Below, piece by piece: positions 60,222-64,000 of a stretch of 64,000 nucleotides of DNA. A program made the position numbers and the translations under genes. Below the pieces are notes generated by a model. That model saw only the letters and a list, made by a program, of their open reading frames with translations, searched no databases and was not told the origin of the DNA. This stretch comes from Zygosaccharomyces rouxii (taxonomy: Eukaryota > Ascomycota > Saccharomycetes > Saccharomycetales > Saccharomycetaceae): assembly GCF_000026365.1 (NCBI RefSeq), contig NC_012994.1, forward strand, positions 558,001-622,000, read 5' to 3'. Every line of letters starts with the position of its first letter. Positions within the stretch are counted from its first letter, which is position 1.

Positions 60222-61082
60222 TCACATCCTTTTTCTTCTCCCGATATGAGCTTGGAACCCAGTTTTGATTGATGAAACGGATCTGGTAGATCCACAACTT
60301 TTACAAACCAAGAAGAACAATCTGTTTGATTGTTCTTTCTTAAGTTCTGTGTTAATACTTTTACAGGTTTTACAGGTAACATATTCCAGAATGTAACGTC
60401 TTAAAACATTTTCCATTTGTTTAGGTTGGAATTTACCCTTAATGACTAGACGCTTTTGACCATCCACGGAACCTGAAGTACCCAATTCTGCGAAAAGATA
60501 TTGGATTAAATGTTCAGGAGATCTTTGCAATTTCTCTGAAATATCCTGAATATTGGAAAAAATAGTCTTCTTACCATCACGCAAACATACAGGTGGTGGA
60601 ATTCTGAATTTAGGTCCAGATTTGTCACCTGCCAACTCTGGGTTATTGGTTCTCAATATATCGAAAAATCTGGATAGCAAACCTGGATAAGATAGACCAA
60701 CATCTTGTTGAACACTAGATTCCAATACAGGAGTGGATTCTTGAGTGTTACCACCATCGACGTTAACACCTGCACTTGCCAGCTGTTTTTCAAAATCATC
60801 TAATTCTGCCTCCTTCGACTTCTTCTTTTTCTTTAATTTCAATTCACCAAGTGCTTCTGATATTTCATCTACGGATTCACTAGGTTCCGCAGCAGGAGAC
60901 TTTGACTTCTTCTTCTTCTTCTTCAAACCAGAAAATAGGTCATCTTCACCGGTGGAATTACTGCTCGATTTTTCAGTTTCTTTATCCTCTACTTCTAAAT
61001 TTTCTGGTGCAACCTTCTTACTCTTCTTCTTCTTCTTCAAGGAAGGGTCAAACCCTAGGTCAGTGGCTAAATCAGAAGACAT
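60222..61082 (-). CDS. SUI3: Translation initiation factor eIF2 beta (Sui3)
   Basis: 286 residues (285 in S. cerevisiae). Three lysine blocks in the N-terminal tail (LKKKKKSKK, LKKKKKKSKS, LKLKKKKKSK) are the binding sites for eIF5 and eIF2Bepsilon. The conserved core (about 140-230) is followed by a C2-C2 zinc ribbon (CKTCKSINTE, CKSCGSTRSV). eIF2 delivers initiator tRNA to the 40S subunit; SUI3 mutations relax start-codon choice. The tail ends IGRRKRM. The gene lies in the YPL237W position before YAR1. Confidence 0.97.
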   Translation of the reverse strand: MSSDLATDLGFDPSLKKKKKSKKVAPENLEVEDKETEKSSSNSTGEDDLFSGLKKKKKKSKSPAAEPSESVDEISEALGELKLKKKKKSKEAELDDFEKQLASAGVNVDGGNTQESTPVLESSVQQDVGLSYPGLLSRFFDILRTNNPELAGDKSGPKFRIPPPVCLRDGKKTIFSNIQDISEKLQRSPEHLIQYLFAELGTSGSVDGQKRLVIKGKFQPKQMENVLRRYILEYVTCKTCKSINTELKKEQSNRLFFLVCKSCGSTRSVSSIKTGFQAHIGRRKRM

Positions 61083-61329
61083 AATGCACTGGTATTACCG
61101 CTCTAACTGTACCAATCGGCCTTTGTTCAGCTAGTTAAACCAACACAACTGACTTCATCACTTAATTCTTCTTTTCTATGGACGCTCAAAAATTTTTTCA
61201 TCTCCGATTTCGTCTTTAATGACCTACTGATCATGACGGGGTAACACTGCTCTGTGGTCATGTGACTGAAAATTACTACAGTATATAATGCTAAATGTTA
61301 TTGTACAGGTGGGTTGAGAAATGAATTCT

Positions 61330-61959
61330 CTAAGTAGAATCGCGGATATCCAACTTCTTTGTATCCTGTGCCAATGTTTCCGTTTCGTTGTCTTTCTCCT
61401 GTTGCTTTTGCTGTGCCGCCAATTCAGCTTCTCTTGTCACTTGCTCAATTTCGGTACCTTCTTTAATTCCCACTTTGCCGTCTTCAGATTCCTTATTTGC
61501 TGGAGCTATATCATATTTCTTCAAAAAGAAATCTTCTAGCTCTTCTCTACCGTTATTTTCTGCTTCGAAGAAACAATCATGACCAAACGTATTTTTGATG
61601 AAGGGATCTGACTCGAATTCCTCACATAGAATTTTAACCACCTCTAAATTACCATTTAAAGAAGCCCAATGCAAGGCAGTATTTCCTGTGTCGTTTTGTC
61701 TATTGACAAAGCTTGACAATTGTTCTGGTGCATTCTCTTTAACCAATTGGATAATGTATTTAACCACTTCAACGTGCCCATTGGCTGCCGCCATATGTAA
61801 TGGCGTTACGTGTGTTTCCGCATCTTGGCATGTGGTGATGAGCTTGGGATGAATTAAAGTACTGAAAATCTCTTTCAATGATTCTAAATCTCCAGATCTA
61901 GCATCCAAAACAATAGCATCTTGGTCTTCTTGCTCTAGTGGATCGGTATGAAGTGACAT
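61330..61959 (-). CDS. YAR1: Yar1, ankyrin-repeat chaperone of Rps3
   Basis: 209 residues from ATG at 61959 (MSLHTDPLEQEDQDAIV); an upstream in-frame TTG is not a likely start. Two clear ankyrin repeats, TPLHMAAANGHVEVVKYI and TALHWASLNGNLEVVKIL, with further degenerate units, then a Glu/Lys/Gln-rich tail. Yar1 binds newly made Rps3 and protects it until incorporation into pre-40S particles. A PAC/RRPE pair upstream fits ribosome-biogenesis co-regulation. Position matches YPL239W. Confidence 0.94.
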   Translation of the reverse strand: MSLHTDPLEQEDQDAIVLDARSGDLESLKEIFSTLIHPKLITTCQDAETHVTPLHMAAANGHVEVVKYIIQLVKENAPEQLSSFVNRQNDTGNTALHWASLNGNLEVVKILCEEFESDPFIKNTFGHDCFFEAENNGREELEDFFLKKYDIAPANKESEDGKVGIKEGTEIEQVTREAELAAQQKQQEKDNETETLAQDTKKLDIRDST

Positions 61960-62055
61960 GGTAAGCAATGGGAAATAGGAATCGGTCAGAGCTTGATATC
62001 AATCATTTACTTAGCACAGTTTAGTAGTCATCCTGTCCCACCCCATCACATCTCA

Positions 62056-62080
62056 GCTCATCTCATCTCAAAATTTTTCA
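62056..62080. promoter_or_regulatory. Adjacent PAC and RRPE elements between YAR1 and RTP1
   Basis: GCTCATCTCATCTC (62056-62069, reverse complement of the PAC core GATGAGATGAGC) directly abuts AAAATTTTTCA (62070-62080, RRPE). They lie 100-120 bp upstream of YAR1 and about 210 bp upstream of RTP1, in the 327-bp divergent promoter. Confidence 0.75.
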
Positions 62081-62286
62081 CAACGTTCGGAGTGACGCTG
62101 ATACTGCCGATTGTAAACTGTCAAGCTCTTCCCTAATGAATTGATTAAAGCTTTCCTTTACATAGGGAACTTAGAACAACTCTAGCAATTTGTTGGGGAT
62201 TCAACCATTGATACGTAGATTCATCGTACCCAAAAGACTTCTTTTCACTGTTGTAGTTGTAAAGGGTTTTTATGTTAGTATAAGCG

Positions 62287-64000
62287 ATGAGCACGGTTAG
62301 CGATATATTGAAAAAACCACAATTTACCAGATCTACACCGTTAGATGAGTTCTTCAAAAAGTTTGATAGTCAAGTTTTGTCCAAAAAGGGGGATTTGAAA
62401 AATGATAACACTAATTTAGTTACGTTGCTGCTGAATCATTTCCAAGAGTTACATGATTTAGTTATTGATGAGCAAGTGAGATTACAAACTGAAAACAGCA
62501 ATATGCTTCCTATATCGCTACATGATATGAGGTACGTGGAGGAACTTATTCAGCTTATTGTTGCACATGGCATAATGGCCAATATACCTCCAAGTTTGCA
62601 ACCGGCATCGCAGAAATCAAAGGATATACCTAGATCACACAACTTAAGCACTTTGAAATTGGTCGTTGAAAAGATATCTAACATTCTGGTCAAAGAAATG
62701 AAGCCTAACGATTATATTAGGTCGATTGTTTTAAAGGGTCCACTTTACACATACACATATTTGGGAATCCTTACTCTGTGCACCGAAGAGCCCAACAAGG
62801 CCCATTATGAAGAAGTGCTGCGACAAATGGAAAATGTGCAACAGACTTATGAGTTGTTTGCGATGTACAATTTTTTAGTACAAGAATTGGGTAATGCTGT
62901 GGCTAAAGCTAAGATCCTCAGCCTATTGAGCACGTTAGCGGTAAGACGAGAAAACGGTGTATTGAGTCTGATAGATTTTGTAGTAGGCGCTAGGGAGGAC
63001 GAACAGTTAGATATAGAGAAGATGAATAGGGTTACTCAAATCATAGTGGCCAAACCCAAAACGATCAACAGTGTAGAGTATTTCTCACGCCTTTTTCCTC
63101 AGATATTTGATGGATTATCGATGGTAAACAGGCCAATTGTGGTTAATTGTCTAAACAGTGTGGTAACTGCATTATTCTTTAAAAACTCGAGAATCATCAA
63201 CGATTTTCTTTTCCGTAGAATTTATCAAGTGATATTCAACGAACCTCTTCAAGAGCACAGCGCTAAAGAACTCAACGATGTGGTGAACGTAATCATTTCA
63301 TTAACGAAGAATTCTTCCAACGAATTAATCTCAGCATTAGTACAAAGTGTGGATAAAAGGCAGTTTTATTTGAACCTATGGATTTATGTCCTTTTTTTGA
63401 AGAAATATCAAAAGATCAATCCATTAGGCAAACAACACGGACCATACTATGAAGTCATTTTAACGATTTTGAAAACATTTGTTTGTTTATTCAAGGATAG
63501 CGAAGCATTAATATACCTGAGCATGAACCTTTTAAATTACCAACATGAACAATGGGGTTATCAAATCGATTTTGAAACCCAATTGGCATACATCACCTTA
63601 CGGGACAATTTACCTGATTTAAACTTGAAACAGGAAAAGGGTGATAATCCTTTAACTAAAGCCAATGAACTATTTGCCGGCATTGATGAATCAATCGATC
63701 TTTTCATTCAACTCCTGAAAATGGTTAACAACGAAAATATGGTAAAAGATGTGTTTTTAGCCGTCTTGAACAGATGGGTAAAAACTGAGCAGCATAACGA
63801 CAATTCTTTAAAAGAAGTTGAATCCAATGCACTTGTGCTATTGGATCTAAAGGCTTTGGAAAAATTACACAGGGAATTCTCCACAGATATTTTAAAGAAA
63901 CCGCAGGATATACTAAAACTGATTGATGAGTTGATAGACTTTACTTCTTCAGAACCATTAATGCAACAAGATTCAGATGATAAAGATTCAGACGATGAAG
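62287..64000 (+). CDS. RTP1: Rtp1-like RNA polymerase II nuclear import factor (3' truncated by window)
   Basis: ATG at 62287 (MSTVSDILKKPQFTRSTPLDE) opens a frame with no stop to the window end: 571 complete codons plus one base. The product is helical throughout and acidic where it runs off (DSDDKDSDDE), consistent with an alpha-solenoid. S. cerevisiae Rtp1 (YMR185W, about 980 residues) has TANGO6-like domains and helps import RNA polymerase II with nuclear transport factors. The assignment rests on position (same strand as the ADD37 candidate, adjacent to YAR1, next expected gene HSP90), overall length potential and helical character; I did not align it. Confidence 0.78.
   Translation, partial: MSTVSDILKKPQFTRSTPLDEFFKKFDSQVLSKKGDLKNDNTNLVTLLLNHFQELHDLVIDEQVRLQTENSNMLPISLHDMRYVEELIQLIVAHGIMANIPPSLQPASQKSKDIPRSHNLSTLKLVVEKISNILVKEMKPNDYIRSIVLKGPLYTYTYLGILTLCTEEPNKAHYEEVLRQMENVQQTYELFAMYNFLVQELGNAVAKAKILSLLSTLAVRRENGVLSLIDFVVGAREDEQLDIEKMNRVTQIIVAKPKTINSVEYFSRLFPQIFDGLSMVNRPIVVNCLNSVVTALFFKNSRIINDFLFRRIYQVIFNEPLQEHSAKELNDVVNVIISLTKNSSNELISALVQSVDKRQFYLNLWIYVLFLKKYQKINPLGKQHGPYYEVILTILKTFVCLFKDSEALIYLSMNLLNYQHEQWGYQIDFETQLAYITLRDNLPDLNLKQEKGDNPLTKANELFAGIDESIDLFIQLLKMVNNENMVKDVFLAVLNRWVKTEQHNDNSLKEVESNALVLLDLKALEKLHREFSTDILKKPQDILKLIDELIDFTSSEPLMQQDSDDKDSDDE

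Overview
The window is nuclear DNA from a budding yeast of the family Saccharomycetaceae. Genes are compact and nearly intron-free, and the two introns present have GTATGT donors. The products are close relatives of Saccharomyces cerevisiae proteins. Gene order is that of a lineage that did not go through the yeast whole-genome duplication (WGD): one set of genes here corresponds to two or more separate S. cerevisiae segments (around YPL217-YPL239, YGL134-YGL139 and YMR172-YMR185), interleaved and with every orientation conserved. A Zygosaccharomyces or Torulaspora-like species is my best guess; the genus is an inference. S. cerevisiae locus names and neighbour relations are recalled, not searched.

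Layout. 1-4.5 kb: 3' end of BMS1 (ribosome biogenesis GTPase), SAR1 (COPII GTPase, spliced), a PCL8/PCL10-type Pho85 cyclin, RPL1 (uL1). 5-13.5 kb: MRM2 (mitochondrial rRNA methylase), SEC27 (beta'-COP, spliced), a secreted YGL138C-like protein with an expanded Lys-Asn-Asn repeat, and an FLC1/FLC3 membrane protein. 14.5-20 kb: a Lon protease ending in a peroxisomal targeting signal (absent from S. cerevisiae as far as I know), and FMP40 (SelO family). 20.6-33.3 kb: a stress and chromatin block with HOT1, DDR48, a PAI3-like proteinase inhibitor, ECM5 and an MMT1/2 iron transporter. 33.3-46.6 kb: CHP1 (YPL225W), a YMR178W-like protein, NEW1, SPT21, ALG5, CET1, a YPL229W/YMR181C-like protein and HSP26. 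46.9-64 kb: FAS2, SSO1/2, NSL1, VMA11, RVB2, ENV7, an ADD37 candidate, SUI3, YAR1 and the first 571 codons of RTP1, which runs off the end.

There are no operons; regulation is gene by gene and several promoters carry readable signals. These include Rap1/Fhl1-type sites at RPL1, PAC and RRPE elements at NEW1 and YAR1, three MCBs plus an SCB at SPT21, eight STREs before DDR48, a four-unit heat-shock element before HSP26, and two Reb1 sites before FAS2. I found no rRNA, convincing tRNA, transposon, LTR, centromere, CRISPR or viral sequence. No wholly novel multi-gene system is evident. The most notable items are the peroxisomal Lon, the ancestral gene order, a start-overlapping uORF at ECM5, and some unexplained intergenic signals.
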